Shown piece by piece: positions 8,707-17,311 of a stretch of 64,000 nucleotides of DNA (positions within the stretch are counted from its first letter, which is position 1; each line of letters begins with the position of its first letter). This DNA is from Oxalobacteraceae bacterium UBA6018. Its GTDB lineage: Bacteria; Pseudomonadota; Gammaproteobacteria; Burkholderiales; Burkholderiaceae_D. The notes under the pieces are model-generated. The model worked only from the letters and a program-made list of their open reading frames with translations, did no database searches and was not told the origin of the DNA. Made by a program: the position numbers and the translations under genes. The stretch spans positions 1-64,000 of the forward strand of contig DIZW01000042.1 in the NCBI GenBank assembly GCA_002428015.1. Reading direction: 5' to 3'.

Positions 8707-9756
8707 ATGCGTAGCGAATCTAAGCAAAACGAGCGCGGGGCGGGAGGTGCAACCGTATGGGACGTGGCGAGCAAGGCCGGGGTTTCCGCGATGACGGTGT
8801 CGCGGGTAATCAATGGCAACGCCAGTGTCAGCGAAAAAACCCGTGAAAAGGTCAACCGCGCGATCGCCGAGTTAAATTATCAAGTCAACGTGGCTGCACG
8901 CGCGGCGCGCATCGGAACCCTGCGCGTGGGCCTGCTGTACAGTAACCCGAGCGCCGCCTACCTTAGCGCATTCCTGGTCGGTGCGTTGGGTGAATGCGGG
9001 AAGACTGGCGCTCACCTTATTCTCGAAAACTGCGACAACATCCGCAGCCAGCGCAAGGCCATTGAGCGCCTGGTCGCCGACGGCGCCGACGGTATCCTGG
9101 TGCCGCCGCCGCTATGTGATTCCAAGAGCGCGATCAAGCAGTTGTCCGAGCTGGGAATTCCCACGCTCGCGGTCGCGACGGCGCGCCCATCGCCCCAGAT
9201 GTCGGCGGTGCGCATCGACGATTATGAGGGCGCAATGACGATGACCAATTATTTGTTGTCGCTCGGGCACACGGATATCGGATTCATCAAGGGAGACCCC
9301 GAGCACACGCCCGCCCAGTTGCGCTATCAGGCTTTTATTGACGGCATGCGTCAGGCTGGGCATAACGTTCCAGCCGAGCGCGTCGCACAGGGCATGTTCA
9401 CCTACCGATCAGGCCTGACGGCGGCGCGGGAGCTGCTGTCGCGCCCGAATCGTCCAACCGCGATCTTTGCCAGTAACGATGATATGGCGGCCGCTGTGGT
9501 GGCGGTCGCCCATGGCATGCATTTGCACGTGCCGGACGACGTCGCGGTCTGTGGATTTGATGACACCCCTGTCGCCACGACGGTCTGGCCCGAACTGACC
9601 ACCATTCATCAGCCGATCACTGAAATGGCGCGCAGTGCGGTAGCCCAACTGATCGAGCATATTCGCGCACGCCGTTCGGGACAGTCATATATGCCCCAGC
9701 ATCGGTTGATGCCGTACACGCTCGTGGTGCGCGAGTCGACCACCGGGCAAGAGTGA
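8707..9756 (+). CDS. LacI-family transcriptional regulator, probable repressor of the uronate block
   Basis: The product has 349 residues. ATG 8707 follows AAAGGGAT with good spacing. Residues 17-63 form the LacI helix-turn-helix and hinge (VWDVASKAGVSAMTVSRVIN, then NYQVNVAARAAR), followed by a periplasmic-binding-protein-like effector domain (LRVGLLYSNPSAAYLSAF, FASNDDMAAAVV, VPDDVAVCGFDDTP). The N-terminus is about 15 residues longer than typical LacI proteins. It is the only regulator gene within 8-23 kb. A matching palindrome lies in its own upstream region and on the kdu, dgoK and MFS promoters, so it is the natural candidate to bind them. The inducer is probably a uronate or KDG-type intermediate (inference). 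Confidence 0.9.
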   Translation: MRSESKQNERGAGGATVWDVASKAGVSAMTVSRVINGNASVSEKTREKVNRAIAELNYQVNVAARAARIGTLRVGLLYSNPSAAYLSAFLVGALGECGKTGAHLILENCDNIRSQRKAIERLVADGADGILVPPPLCDSKSAIKQLSELGIPTLAVATARPSPQMSAVRIDDYEGAMTMTNYLLSLGHTDIGFIKGDPEHTPAQLRYQAFIDGMRQAGHNVPAERVAQGMFTYRSGLTAARELLSRPNRPTAIFASNDDMAAAVVAVAHGMHLHVPDDVAVCGFDDTPVATTVWPELTTIHQPITEMARSAVAQLIEHIRARRSGQSYMPQHRLMPYTLVVRESTTGQE

Positions 9757-9779
9757 GGGGCGCTGCGCCACCGTCGCGC

Positions 9780-10595
9780 TTATACCGGGAGTATGCCCTG
9801 TAGCGACGAAATGCGCTCCGGGGACGACCAGGTGCCGATCACGCGAGCGCTGGTGTCAAACTCCAGAAGTTGCTGCCCTTTGTGGCCATTGTCGGCCCCG
9901 TGTCCCTGCCAGTTCGCGACCAACAGGTGGCCGTTTGCCAGGTGCTGGAAGGTCGCGTAGAAAAACGGTGCTACGCGCGCTGACACCTGGGCCGCGGCGC
10001 CGAAGCGCCGCAGGACGTTCCCAGCCCGGTCGAACAAGACCAGGAAGGCGCCGTAACCTGCCGAAACGAGTGTCGTGCCGTCCTGGAGCCGTTCCGCCTT
10101 CCATGCGTGTTCTAGGCCGTCGACGGCGAATCGGCGAATGGCTGTCAACTCTGGCGTCGTTTCGAGGATATGGTCGTTGGTGCACAATAGGTAGCTGCCA
10201 TCGGGCGTGACGCGCATGAGGCGGACGTAGTCGCCGTCACGTCGTGCCACGCCCGAAAGGCGCGCGGCGGCGTCCAAAGTCAGCACGTTGACGCCTCCCG
10301 ACCCATCAAGGTTGAAGCCGGTTACCAGCGTGCTGCCATCCGCGCGGCGGTGGGCCGATGTGACTTCGGTCCAGCGGTCGCACATTGCCAGCACGCGACC
10401 CGTTTCAATCTCCAGCTCGAAGAAGCCGCGATCAAAACCGACCAGCACGCGGTGGCGGTCCAGGCGCTGCAGATCCCGGGCCAGGGGATAGTCGGACAAG
10501 TCCAGCGTCCAATGAAAAGTATTGGTGCTCGTGTCGATCAAGGACATCTGTTGACGTCCCTCGTCGATGCCTAAAAAACGGCAAGAAATATTCAT
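9780..10595 (-). CDS. beta-propeller (PQQ/WD-like) protein of unknown function
   Basis: The product has 271 residues, with no signal peptide and no membrane helix, and is probably cytoplasmic. The sequence is a series of short blades of the kind GIDEGRQQMSLIDTSTNTFHW, GFDRGFFELEIETGRVL and LCTNDHILETTPELTAIRRF, ending HLLVANWQGHGADN. This resembles PQQ-like or arylsulfotransferase-type propellers. ATG 10595 has no clear ribosome site. An internal ATG 10547 has GAGGGA ahead of it, but starting there would lose the first blade motif, so I keep 10595. It converges on lacI (23-bp gap). No function is assigned; a sugar-sensing or lactonase-like role is conceivable only from context. Confidence 0.7.
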   Translation of the reverse strand: MNISCRFLGIDEGRQQMSLIDTSTNTFHWTLDLSDYPLARDLQRLDRHRVLVGFDRGFFELEIETGRVLAMCDRWTEVTSAHRRADGSTLVTGFNLDGSGGVNVLTLDAAARLSGVARRDGDYVRLMRVTPDGSYLLCTNDHILETTPELTAIRRFAVDGLEHAWKAERLQDGTTLVSAGYGAFLVLFDRAGNVLRRFGAAAQVSARVAPFFYATFQHLANGHLLVANWQGHGADNGHKGQQLLEFDTSARVIGTWSSPERISSLQGILPV

Positions 10596-10680
10596 GATTT
10601 TTATGAAGGAATGTTGGCATGGGCTAGCCGGGCACCTCGCGCCGGCAACTTATCCGAATGCTAGCACGTTTTGTGCGGCA

Positions 10681-10694
10681 AGTTATCGATATCT
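10681..10694 (-). promoter_or_regulatory. degenerate copy of the TTATCGATAA operator
   Basis: AGTTATCGATATCT keeps the central TTATCGAT of the block's palindrome. It lies 86 bp upstream of the start of the minus-strand propeller gene. No convincing -10 box accompanies it, so it may be an auxiliary site. Confidence 0.35.
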
Positions 10695-10771
10695 CAATGG
10701 CGCTTCGAAGATCGATTTCTTGCTGAGTTGCTGCCTGGATGCGTATATTTAGCCCAAAAGAAAGGAAAGCA

Positions 10772-10806
10772 TTGACTTTGTCCAGGGATATTTGTTATCG
10801 TTAACT
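10772..10806 (+). promoter_or_regulatory. promoter with overlapping LacI-type operator
   Basis: The -35 TTGACT (10772-10777) is followed after 18 nt by TATCGT (10796-10801). The operator TGTTATCGTTAACT (10793-10806, 12/14 to TGTTATCGATAACA) covers the -10. The architecture closely matches the dgoK promoter (TTGACT, 18 nt, TATCAT with the palindrome). It points away from the propeller gene into a region without a recognised coding sequence. Confidence 0.6.
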
Positions 10807-10807
10807 T

Positions 10808-10951
10808 GTTGATGCGATGCCGGATGTACGGGCATTTCATCGGCCTTAGGATGGCAGCTCGCGCCGCAGTCCTAATGGCGTTGGTCTCTTCCGCGGGGTG
10901 GGGTCTCCTCCCGCGTTCGACCCGCTCCCTCAGACGGGGCGGGTTTTTTTT
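10808..10951 (+). ncRNA. candidate operator-controlled small transcript
   Basis: The stretch is bounded by the promoter at 10772 and an intrinsic terminator at 10920-10951, predicting an RNA of about 145 nt. Near its 5' end ATGCC/GGCAT can form a hairpin. A frame starting ATG 10812 runs through and past the terminator but has no ribosome site and no recognisable product. It could be a regulatory RNA of the uronate regulon, or the promoter and terminator of a gene that has been lost. No homology to a known RNA family is claimed. Confidence 0.35.
10920..10951 (+). terminator. rho-independent terminator
   Basis: The stem ACCCGCTCC (10920-10928) pairs with GGGGCGGGT (10936-10944), nine pairs with one G-T, around a 7-nt loop, and is followed by eight T residues. 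The orientation is plus, although both flanking genes are minus, which supports a plus-strand transcript here. Confidence 0.8.
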
Positions 10952-11083
10952 CGCCGCTGCGGCGCGCGTCATGCTCATGAGAAGGGGCGTACCGCCGGGC
11001 CGCCGTTCTGCCGCCATTGTTCAAGCCCGTGGCCGCGCCGCAGCGCTCATCGGGGACGAGCCGGCTCCAGCGGACCGTGCTGG

Positions 11084-12733
11084 TCAGTAGGGTCCGGCGC
11101 CGGGAGCGGTCAGCCGGAACGCGAGTACGTCGAGCCAGGATCCCGCGTGCTTGCCGACGCTGAACAGGCCGACCTGGGCGCCGACCCAGGTGCCGCGCGT
11201 CACCGGGAAGGGGGCGCCAGCCGGCTTGAACGTCTTGCCATCGACGCTATACGCGAAGTTGACGAAGGCGTTTTCGTTCATATGCGCGCGCAGCGTCAGC
11301 TCCGGCGGCGCCGGCGACAGGACCACCGTCGACTGCTCCTTGCAGCGCGCGGCGAACGGGCCACACACCGTCGCAATGAGCTCGGTCACGCCATGCGCCC
11401 GGCGCAAGCCTACCCAGGCATACTGCATGCCGTTGACGATCAAGCCGGCACGGTCGCCATCGGTCGCGTGTTCCAGGCGCAGCCGCGTGGTGGCGAGAAA
11501 GCGCGCCGCTGGCGCCTTCTGTGCCAGGATGGCCGGTGAGGCGCGCACGTAATCGTCGGCATCCGCGACGACCTGGGTGTACAGGCGCAAGGTTCCGGGC
11601 CGGGCGCTGAGCGAATACCAGCCCGGCTGCGGATTGCCGCTCCATTGCCACTGCAAGCCCAGATTGGCCGCACGGAAGTCGTCGCTGGTAGGCGGGGTCG
11701 CCGTGGCTTGGCCCTGTACCGGCTTTTCATAGGTAATGACGGGCTCGCCCGTGCCTGGCTTGCGGCCCGGCTGGCCGATGAGTGGCCACCCATCCTTCCA
11801 TTGCATGGGCTCCAGGTGGACCACGCGGCCATAAGGTCCTTTGTCCTGGAAGTGCAGGAACCAGTCCCGTCCGTCGGGCGCGGAGACCCAGGCGCCCTGG
11901 TGCGGCCCGTTGACCGGCGTGTCGCCCTGGTCCAGCACATCGCGCGCCTCGTAGGGGCCGGTCAGCGCGCGTGAACGGAACACGGCTTGCCAGCCCTGTT
12001 CGACGCCGCCGGCGGGCGCGAAGACGTAGTAATAGCCGTTCGCCTTGTAGATCTTCGGGCCCTCCACCGTGTGGTAGCCGGGGTAGTCCGCCCCGCGGAT
12101 GATGTCCACGCCCGCGTCGTCGAGCATGCGCGTCGCGCGTGTGTCCATGCGACGCAGGGTGACCAGGTTGTTCTTGCCGGCGCGGCTGAAGGCCCAGGCG
12201 TGCACCAGATAAGCCTGGCCGTCGTCGTCCCACAGGGGGGCTGGATCGATCAGGCCGCGGCCCGCGAGCAGAAGGCGCGGTGGGCTCCACGGGCCCGCGA
12301 AATGCTCGGCCTCGACCACGTAGATACCGGCGTCGGGGTCCGGATAGAAGATGTAGAAGCGCCCGTCATGGTAGCGCAGGCAGGGTGCCCATACTCCCTT
12401 TCCGTACTGCGGCGTGGCGAACCTTTCCTCCGGCAGTATTCTTGGCAGGGCATGGCCGACCAGCGTCCAGTTGACCAGGTCCGGGGATTCCAGCAGGGGC
12501 AGGCCAGGGACGTTGGTGAAGCTGGAGGCCGTCATGTAGAAGCGGTCGCCAACCCGGATCGCGTCCGGGTCCGAATAGTCCGCATGCAGGACGGGATTGC
12601 GGTAGCGGCCATCGCCCAGGTCGGCGACCCAGGGCGCGTCCGCCGGCGCCGGCGACTGCGCCTGCGCGACCGGGGCGACGACGGCCGACAAGGGAGCGGC
12701 CATCGCGGCCGCGAGGACGATCCGTATGCTCAC
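11084..12733 (-). CDS. secreted GH43 glycosidase (beta-xylosidase/arabinosidase type)
   Basis: The product has 549 residues. The start is GTG 12733, overlapping the GH88 stop as GTGA (translational coupling), and a signal peptide ends at QAQS. The GH43 propeller carries Asp55 (base) in SDPDAIRV, an Asp in GLIDPAPLWDDDGQAYLVHA and the acid Glu in VEGPKIYKANGYYY. From about residue 345 a beta-sandwich module of the GH43 C2/DUF1349 type follows (DDFRAANLGLQWQWSGNPQ and WVGAQVGLFSVG). It is the last gene of the MFS-GH88-GH43 operon. Predicted to release xylose or arabinose from oligosaccharides in the periplasm. Confidence 0.88.
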   Translation of the reverse strand: MSIRIVLAAAMAAPLSAVVAPVAQAQSPAPADAPWVADLGDGRYRNPVLHADYSDPDAIRVGDRFYMTASSFTNVPGLPLLESPDLVNWTLVGHALPRILPEERFATPQYGKGVWAPCLRYHDGRFYIFYPDPDAGIYVVEAEHFAGPWSPPRLLLAGRGLIDPAPLWDDDGQAYLVHAWAFSRAGKNNLVTLRRMDTRATRMLDDAGVDIIRGADYPGYHTVEGPKIYKANGYYYVFAPAGGVEQGWQAVFRSRALTGPYEARDVLDQGDTPVNGPHQGAWVSAPDGRDWFLHFQDKGPYGRVVHLEPMQWKDGWPLIGQPGRKPGTGEPVITYEKPVQGQATATPPTSDDFRAANLGLQWQWSGNPQPGWYSLSARPGTLRLYTQVVADADDYVRASPAILAQKAPAARFLATTRLRLEHATDGDRAGLIVNGMQYAWVGLRRAHGVTELIATVCGPFAARCKEQSTVVLSPAPPELTLRAHMNENAFVNFAYSVDGKTFKPAGAPFPVTRGTWVGAQVGLFSVGKHAGSWLDVLAFRLTAPGAGPY

Positions 12734-13938
12734 CAGTAGGGCTCCCAGATGCGGGTCAGGCGCGTGAGCGCTTCGAGGTAGAAGTAGTCGCCCCAGATGC
12801 AGCTTTCGTCCACGCCGATCCGGTTTGGCTTGTGGTAAACCGCGTGGCGCAACAAGCCGGTGCCAGGCGCGCCCTCATGGTTGAAATAATGTTCCGACAG
12901 GGTCATCACCATGCCGGCGGCGGCACGTTCGTAGTCGGCGCGCAGCGGATCGAGCAGGGGCAGGCTGCTTGCCAGTTGCAGCAGGCCGCAGGCGGCGATC
13001 GCGGCGGCCGAGCTGTCGCGCTCTTCCGGTCCCTCGGTGAACACCAGGTCCCAGTGGCAGATTCCGTCCGAAGGGAGCCGGTTCAGGTAGTAATTGGCCA
13101 GCACCTTCGACAATCCCAGCAGCCGCGTGTCGCCGTTGTGGCGCGCCACCAGCGGGAAGCCCGCGATGCCCCAGGCCTGCCCGCGCGCCCAGCAGGAATC
13201 GTCGGCGAAGCCCTGGTGGGTCTTGCCCTCGCGTGGCAGGCCGGTGTCGGTGTCGAAGAAGAAGGTGTGGTAAGTGGAGCCGTCGGCGCGCACGATGTGG
13301 CGCGCCGCCTGTTCGATGTGGCGGTCGGCGGCGTCTGAAAAACGCGCCTCGCCGCTGGTGGCGCCGGCCCAGTACAGCAAGGGCAGGTTCAGGTTGCAGT
13401 CGATGATCATGCGGCCGCGCTGGGCCGGTTCGTTCAGGTCGCCCCAGGCCTGGATGATGCCGGCGCCTGGATGGAAGCGTTCCATCAACAGGCCGGCGGC
13501 GCCAAGCGCGGCGTCGCGCGCCTGTTCGCTGCCCGTCAATTGGTAGCCTGCGACGCAGGACAGGCTGTACAGGAAGCCGAGGTCATGGTGGTTGGTCGCG
13601 ATGCGGTCACGCTGGCGCTGGTCGAAGCTTGCCACGTGCACGTCGGCGGCACGCCGGAAGTTCGCGTCACCCGACAATTCGTAAGCCAGCCACAGCATGC
13701 CGGTCCAGAAGCCGTTGGTCCATTCGGTGTTGTCCATGGCCGGGTAGGCGCCGCCTATGCTGGAGGGCATAGGGAAGCGCTGGCCGAAATGCGCGAGGTT
13801 GCGGGCCACGGCGGCCAGCGCTTGCCCGATGGCCCGGTCGACGGCGGCGCGTTCGGGCAGGCGCTGCCACGCGGCGGGCAGGCGTTCGGTGCGCAGCGTT
13901 TCCGGAACGGCCAGTGGTAGAGGTTCGAAGATGCTCAT
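12730..13938 (-). CDS. GH88 unsaturated glucuronyl/galacturonyl hydrolase
   Basis: The product has 402 residues and no signal peptide, so it acts in the cytoplasm. The (alpha/alpha)6 fold shows the hallmark segments TEWTNGFWTGMLWLAYE, HHDLGFLYSLS, IDCNLNLPLLYWA, SCWARGQAWGI and DESCIWGDYFYLEAL. Asp119 (HHD) and Asp179 (IID) have nearly the spacing of the catalytic Asp pair known in Bacillus UGL. GH88 enzymes hydrate the 4,5-double bond left by polysaccharide lyases. The released product becomes the 5-keto-4-deoxyuronate that KduI (21310) consumes, which ties this gene to the kdu operon. It lies 10 nt after the MFS gene and overlaps the GH43 gene by 4 nt. Confidence 0.9.
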   Translation of the reverse strand: MSIFEPLPLAVPETLRTERLPAAWQRLPERAAVDRAIGQALAAVARNLAHFGQRFPMPSSIGGAYPAMDNTEWTNGFWTGMLWLAYELSGDANFRRAADVHVASFDQRQRDRIATNHHDLGFLYSLSCVAGYQLTGSEQARDAALGAAGLLMERFHPGAGIIQAWGDLNEPAQRGRMIIDCNLNLPLLYWAGATSGEARFSDAADRHIEQAARHIVRADGSTYHTFFFDTDTGLPREGKTHQGFADDSCWARGQAWGIAGFPLVARHNGDTRLLGLSKVLANYYLNRLPSDGICHWDLVFTEGPEERDSSAAAIAACGLLQLASSLPLLDPLRADYERAAAGMVMTLSEHYFNHEGAPGTGLLRHAVYHKPNRIGVDESCIWGDYFYLEALTRLTRIWEPYW

Positions 13939-13948
13939 CGGTAATGGC

Positions 13949-15214
13949 TCATTGGGTGAGGTTGGCGCCGTCGGAGGCGATCGCGCCTGCGCGGTCCCGC
14001 TTTGGCGGCGTTGGATGTTCCGGCGGGGTGGGCGCGAGCACGAAGGCCGATACGACTAGGCAGAATGCGCCGGTCAAGGCGAGCAGGAGATAGGTGCTGG
14101 GGAAGCCGATCCTGTCGTAGCCGTAACCGACCAGCGGGGACAGCAGGGACAGGCCGAGCGAGTGTCCAAAGCTGACGCCGACCATGTACACGGTCGACGT
14201 CAGGCGCTTGTCGAAGTGATAGGCGACGTAGCGGAAGATCGACACGACCAGGATCGGCAGTTCGAGCGAATGCAGCAGCTTCATCGCGGAGATCCAGATC
14301 GGCCCGCCCGGCAGGCTGGATCCGCCGATCCTTAGCATCATGATCGTACCGGCGAGCAGCAGGCCGTTTTTAGCGCCGATGCGGCGCACCACCAAGGGCG
14401 CCACGAACAGGCCGCCAGCCTCCAGAAAAATTTGCGCCGAGCTCAAGTCGCCAAACATGACGGCCCCGGTCTCCTTGTCCGGAAACTGCGCCGCGAAATA
14501 CCGCGAGAACTGCGAATCGTAGACGAGGTAGAGGTTGGTCACCGTCAGGATGAAGGCCATGAAGCGCCAGAACGTGGGACTGCGCAGCAGGAGAAGGGCG
14601 TCCGCGAGGCGGGGACCGGCCGCGCTGGCTGCCGTCGTCTCATGCGCGGGAAGGCGCCAGACGGCCAGCATGGCGACGAGCACGAGGCCCGCCCCCGAGG
14701 CCAGCATGAAGTTGATATGGGGATTCAGATTGTACAAGCGGCCCGTCATGAACGCGGCGCTCGCGAAGCCGAGCGAGCCCCACATGCGTACCCGGCTATA
14801 CTCGAAACCGTAGGCGCGGCCAATGCGGTCGACGTAGGACTCGACGGCGTAGCTGCCGGCGATGAACGTAACGCCAAGAAAGGCGCCGCCCAGCAGTGCC
14901 CCCAGTACCAGATGCGATTTCAGCAGGGGCGCATAGGCGTACACCAGGAACGGTCCGGACAGCATGCACAGTCCGGCGACCGTCCACAAGACGTTCTTGC
15001 GCATCCCGACCTTGTCGGACAGGTAGCCGTACGCGGGCTGGGAGCACATCGCCGCGACAAAGTTGGTGGACAGCACGATACCGGTTTGCGCGCCCGACAG
15101 GTGCAGGTCGGACCCCAGCCAGAGCACCAGCATCGACATGGTCATGGCCTGGCCAAAGAAGTACACGTACGCGAACGTGCAGAGGAAGCGGAAATGCGAT
15201 TGCCGGGAGCTCAT
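13949..15214 (-). CDS. MFS oligosaccharide:H+ symporter-like transporter
   Basis: The product has 421 residues from ATG 15214 (MSSRQSHFRFLCTFAYVYFF). The open frame extends to 15400, but that part covers the promoter and operator and is Arg-rich, so it is rejected. Twelve hydrophobic segments are visible. The N-terminal half (FAYVYFFGQAMTMSMLVLWL, GYLSDKVGMRKN) resembles the LacY/OHS and related sugar symporters. It is first in an operon with GH88 and GH43, so the likely cargo is an unsaturated uronate-containing oligosaccharide for GH88 (inference). Confidence 0.82.
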   Translation of the reverse strand: MSSRQSHFRFLCTFAYVYFFGQAMTMSMLVLWLGSDLHLSGAQTGIVLSTNFVAAMCSQPAYGYLSDKVGMRKNVLWTVAGLCMLSGPFLVYAYAPLLKSHLVLGALLGGAFLGVTFIAGSYAVESYVDRIGRAYGFEYSRVRMWGSLGFASAAFMTGRLYNLNPHINFMLASGAGLVLVAMLAVWRLPAHETTAASAAGPRLADALLLLRSPTFWRFMAFILTVTNLYLVYDSQFSRYFAAQFPDKETGAVMFGDLSSAQIFLEAGGLFVAPLVVRRIGAKNGLLLAGTIMMLRIGGSSLPGGPIWISAMKLLHSLELPILVVSIFRYVAYHFDKRLTSTVYMVGVSFGHSLGLSLLSPLVGYGYDRIGFPSTYLLLALTGAFCLVVSAFVLAPTPPEHPTPPKRDRAGAIASDGANLTQ

Positions 15215-15360
15215 CGTGCGCCCCGCGGGGCGCCGCCATCGGATCGATGTGTTGCGGCCCCGCCACGCGGCGGGACCTTTGAAATAGCGAGCATGGTGTC
15301 CCCTCAAGGTGGCCGGCCGAGCCGGCGCATTGTTGTGCACGTTCCGCTCCGGAGCGTGGT

Positions 15361-15400
15361 TGTTATCGATAACCATAGCGCGCCCCCGGCGATTTGTCAA
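15361..15400 (-). promoter_or_regulatory. promoter and operator of the MFS-GH88-GH43 operon
   Basis: On the minus strand a consensus -35 TTGACA (15400-15395) is followed by exactly 17 nt and TATGGT (15377-15372). The operator TGTTATCGATAACC (15361-15374, 13/14) overlaps the -10 and the start site. A bound LacI-type protein would occlude RNA polymerase. The leader to the MFS start is about 150 nt. Confidence 0.8.
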
Positions 15401-15421
15401 GCGCGTCAGGTGCGCGCTATG

Positions 15422-17311
15422 TCAAGGGGCGGGGCGCAGCCAGATCGCCTGCCCGCCGGACGCGGCCAGGTCAAGCGCCAACACCGTCGACGCATCGACG
15501 ACGCGGGTGTGGATGCCAACGTGGGTGCGCGTCGGTACGCGTGCATCGTCCACGTAGAACGTCGCCTCATAGCGCCGGCCAGGCGGCAGGAAGTCGAGGC
15601 GCACCGATACATGGCGCGCGTCGTCGTTGGTGATGCTGCCGATGAACCACTGCTCGCCGCTGCGGCGCGCCACCGTCACGTCCCGGCCGGGGTAGCCATC
15701 CAGTACGCGGGTTTCGTCCCACACCGTCGGTATCCTGTCCCAGAACGCCAGTTCCGGCTCGTCTTGCGACAATTCCGGACGGTCATACCAGTATAGCGTC
15801 TGCAGCGGACTGTAGTAAACCACGGCCAGCGCCAGCTGATGCGCGTGCGTCGTCTTGATGCGCGGGTCGTAGTAGCAGATGGTGTAGTCGGCGGCGCCGG
15901 CGAGGTAGCGCACGAAAGGGAGGACCGTGTTGTGGGTGGCGTCGGGCATTTCCTCGTTGCCGCGGATACCTTCCGCCGTCACCAGGTTGGGCCAGGTCCG
16001 TTGTTCGCCCGTCGGACGCCAGTCGTCGTGGATATTGACCATGATGCCAGCGGCCGCGGCCTGCTCGATGGCCTTTTCGATCCACGTGGTCCAGCGTTGC
16101 GAGCCCACCTGGACAAAACCGAATTTCACCCCTTTCACGCCCCAGTCGCGGTAGGTCTGGAACAGGGTGTCCGATTGCGCCAGCAGGGCCTGCTGGTTGA
16201 CGTATAGCCACACCCCGATGCCGCGCTCCTTGGCGTAGGCGATGATGGCCGGCAGATCGAAGTCGGGAATCGCCACCTTGGTCGCGTCCGAGCTGAACGA
16301 GAAGGCGGGGCCGTACCACTTCCAGTCGAACAGGACGTACTGGAGCTTGTGGCGGGCGGCGAAGTCGATGTTGGCCTTGGCCGCGGCCGTCGTCAGCGTC
16401 ATGACGCGCATGATCTTGCCGGGCTTGATGAAGGACGTGTCGGCGATGCGCGCGGGGTCGTTGAGGTTCAGGATGAAGAAGTTGTTCTCCACCAGCTGGC
16501 CTGGGCGGCGCGCGATCATGATGCCGCGCCAGGGCGTGGCGAACGGCGAGATCAAGTCGGCCGGGTCGTTCATCGCGGTGACCAGCGTGTCGGGCTTGTC
16601 GGGGCTCAGTTTGAACTTGGTGCGCGCGTAGTCGACCATGCGCGCCTCGAGCAGCGCGACATGCAGGCCGTTGGGCAGCTCCAGCGTCAGCGGACGCTCG
16701 GACTGGTCCGGCCAGTCGCGCAGCGGCAGCAGTCGGTAGGGCCCCTGGGCCCAGCCGTGGAACCAGGCGCGGGTGCCGGCCGGCAGCGCGAATTCGGTAT
16801 CCTCGCCGACGATGCGGTAGTACGACCCCTTCGCGTTCTCCGGAAACGCGAAGCGCAGGGCGACGCCCTCGTCGTAGGCCCGGACTTCGACGGACAGCTT
16901 GTAGGTCGGGTTGTCGTCCTTTTCGAGGTCGACGGTGAGCGCCTGGTAGTGATCGCGAATCCGCGCGCGCTCGCCCGTGACTGGCGTCCAGATGCTGTCG
17001 TGGCCCGAGCGGCGCACCCCGGTCACACGAAGGTTCTCGAACCAGCGGGCGTGGCGGTCGATGGGCAGCGCCATCGCGCTTTCGGACAGGTGGTTGTCCA
17101 GCCGCAGCTCCAGCAGCGATTCGCGGATCACCGGCTCGCCGTCGTAGCTGACCTTGTAGACCAGCGTGCGCCTGCCGTCCTCCGCCATTTTTTGCTGGAG
17201 GCCGAGGACGATGTGCCCGTCGGGCGAGGCCAGGCGCTCGTCCAGGCCGGGCGGCGCACCGTGGGCGCAGGCGCAGGCCACCAGAAGCAGGGTGGCGATC
17301 AGGTGGCGCAT
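15422..17311 (-). CDS. GH97 alpha-glycosidase
   Basis: The product has 629 residues from ATG 17311 (MRHLIATLLLVACACAHGAP, a signal peptide). The frame is open much further upstream, but that is the shadow of the kinase gene. The N-terminal beta-supersandwich (LASPDGHIVLGLQQK) and the (beta/alpha)8 barrel are full length. Family signatures include FDWKWYGPAFSF, IMVNIHDDWRPTG, RTWPNLVTAEGIRGNEE and the C-terminal YDPRIKTTHAHQLALAVVY. In the strand where retaining GH97 enzymes carry an Asp nucleophile, the sequence reads GVKGVKFGFVQ, with Gly rather than Asp. With the Glu pair of GNEE this favours an inverting, SusB-like mechanism (inference). It is the last gene of the kdu operon, overlapping the kinase by 13 nt. 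Confidence 0.88.
   Translation of the reverse strand: MRHLIATLLLVACACAHGAPPGLDERLASPDGHIVLGLQQKMAEDGRRTLVYKVSYDGEPVIRESLLELRLDNHLSESAMALPIDRHARWFENLRVTGVRRSGHDSIWTPVTGERARIRDHYQALTVDLEKDDNPTYKLSVEVRAYDEGVALRFAFPENAKGSYYRIVGEDTEFALPAGTRAWFHGWAQGPYRLLPLRDWPDQSERPLTLELPNGLHVALLEARMVDYARTKFKLSPDKPDTLVTAMNDPADLISPFATPWRGIMIARRPGQLVENNFFILNLNDPARIADTSFIKPGKIMRVMTLTTAAAKANIDFAARHKLQYVLFDWKWYGPAFSFSSDATKVAIPDFDLPAIIAYAKERGIGVWLYVNQQALLAQSDTLFQTYRDWGVKGVKFGFVQVGSQRWTTWIEKAIEQAAAAGIMVNIHDDWRPTGEQRTWPNLVTAEGIRGNEEMPDATHNTVLPFVRYLAGAADYTICYYDPRIKTTHAHQLALAVVYYSPLQTLYWYDRPELSQDEPELAFWDRIPTVWDETRVLDGYPGRDVTVARRSGEQWFIGSITNDDARHVSVRLDFLPPGRRYEATFYVDDARVPTRTHVGIHTRVVDASTVLALDLAASGGQAIWLRPAP

Noticed and set aside
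10812..11090. Plus-strand frame starting inside the candidate small transcript
   Set aside because: It runs through the intrinsic terminator and into the end of the GH43 gene, lacks a ribosome site and is low-complexity.
13949..15400. MFS transporter start at 15400
   Set aside because: The first 62 codons cover a near-consensus promoter and operator and show no transporter similarity.
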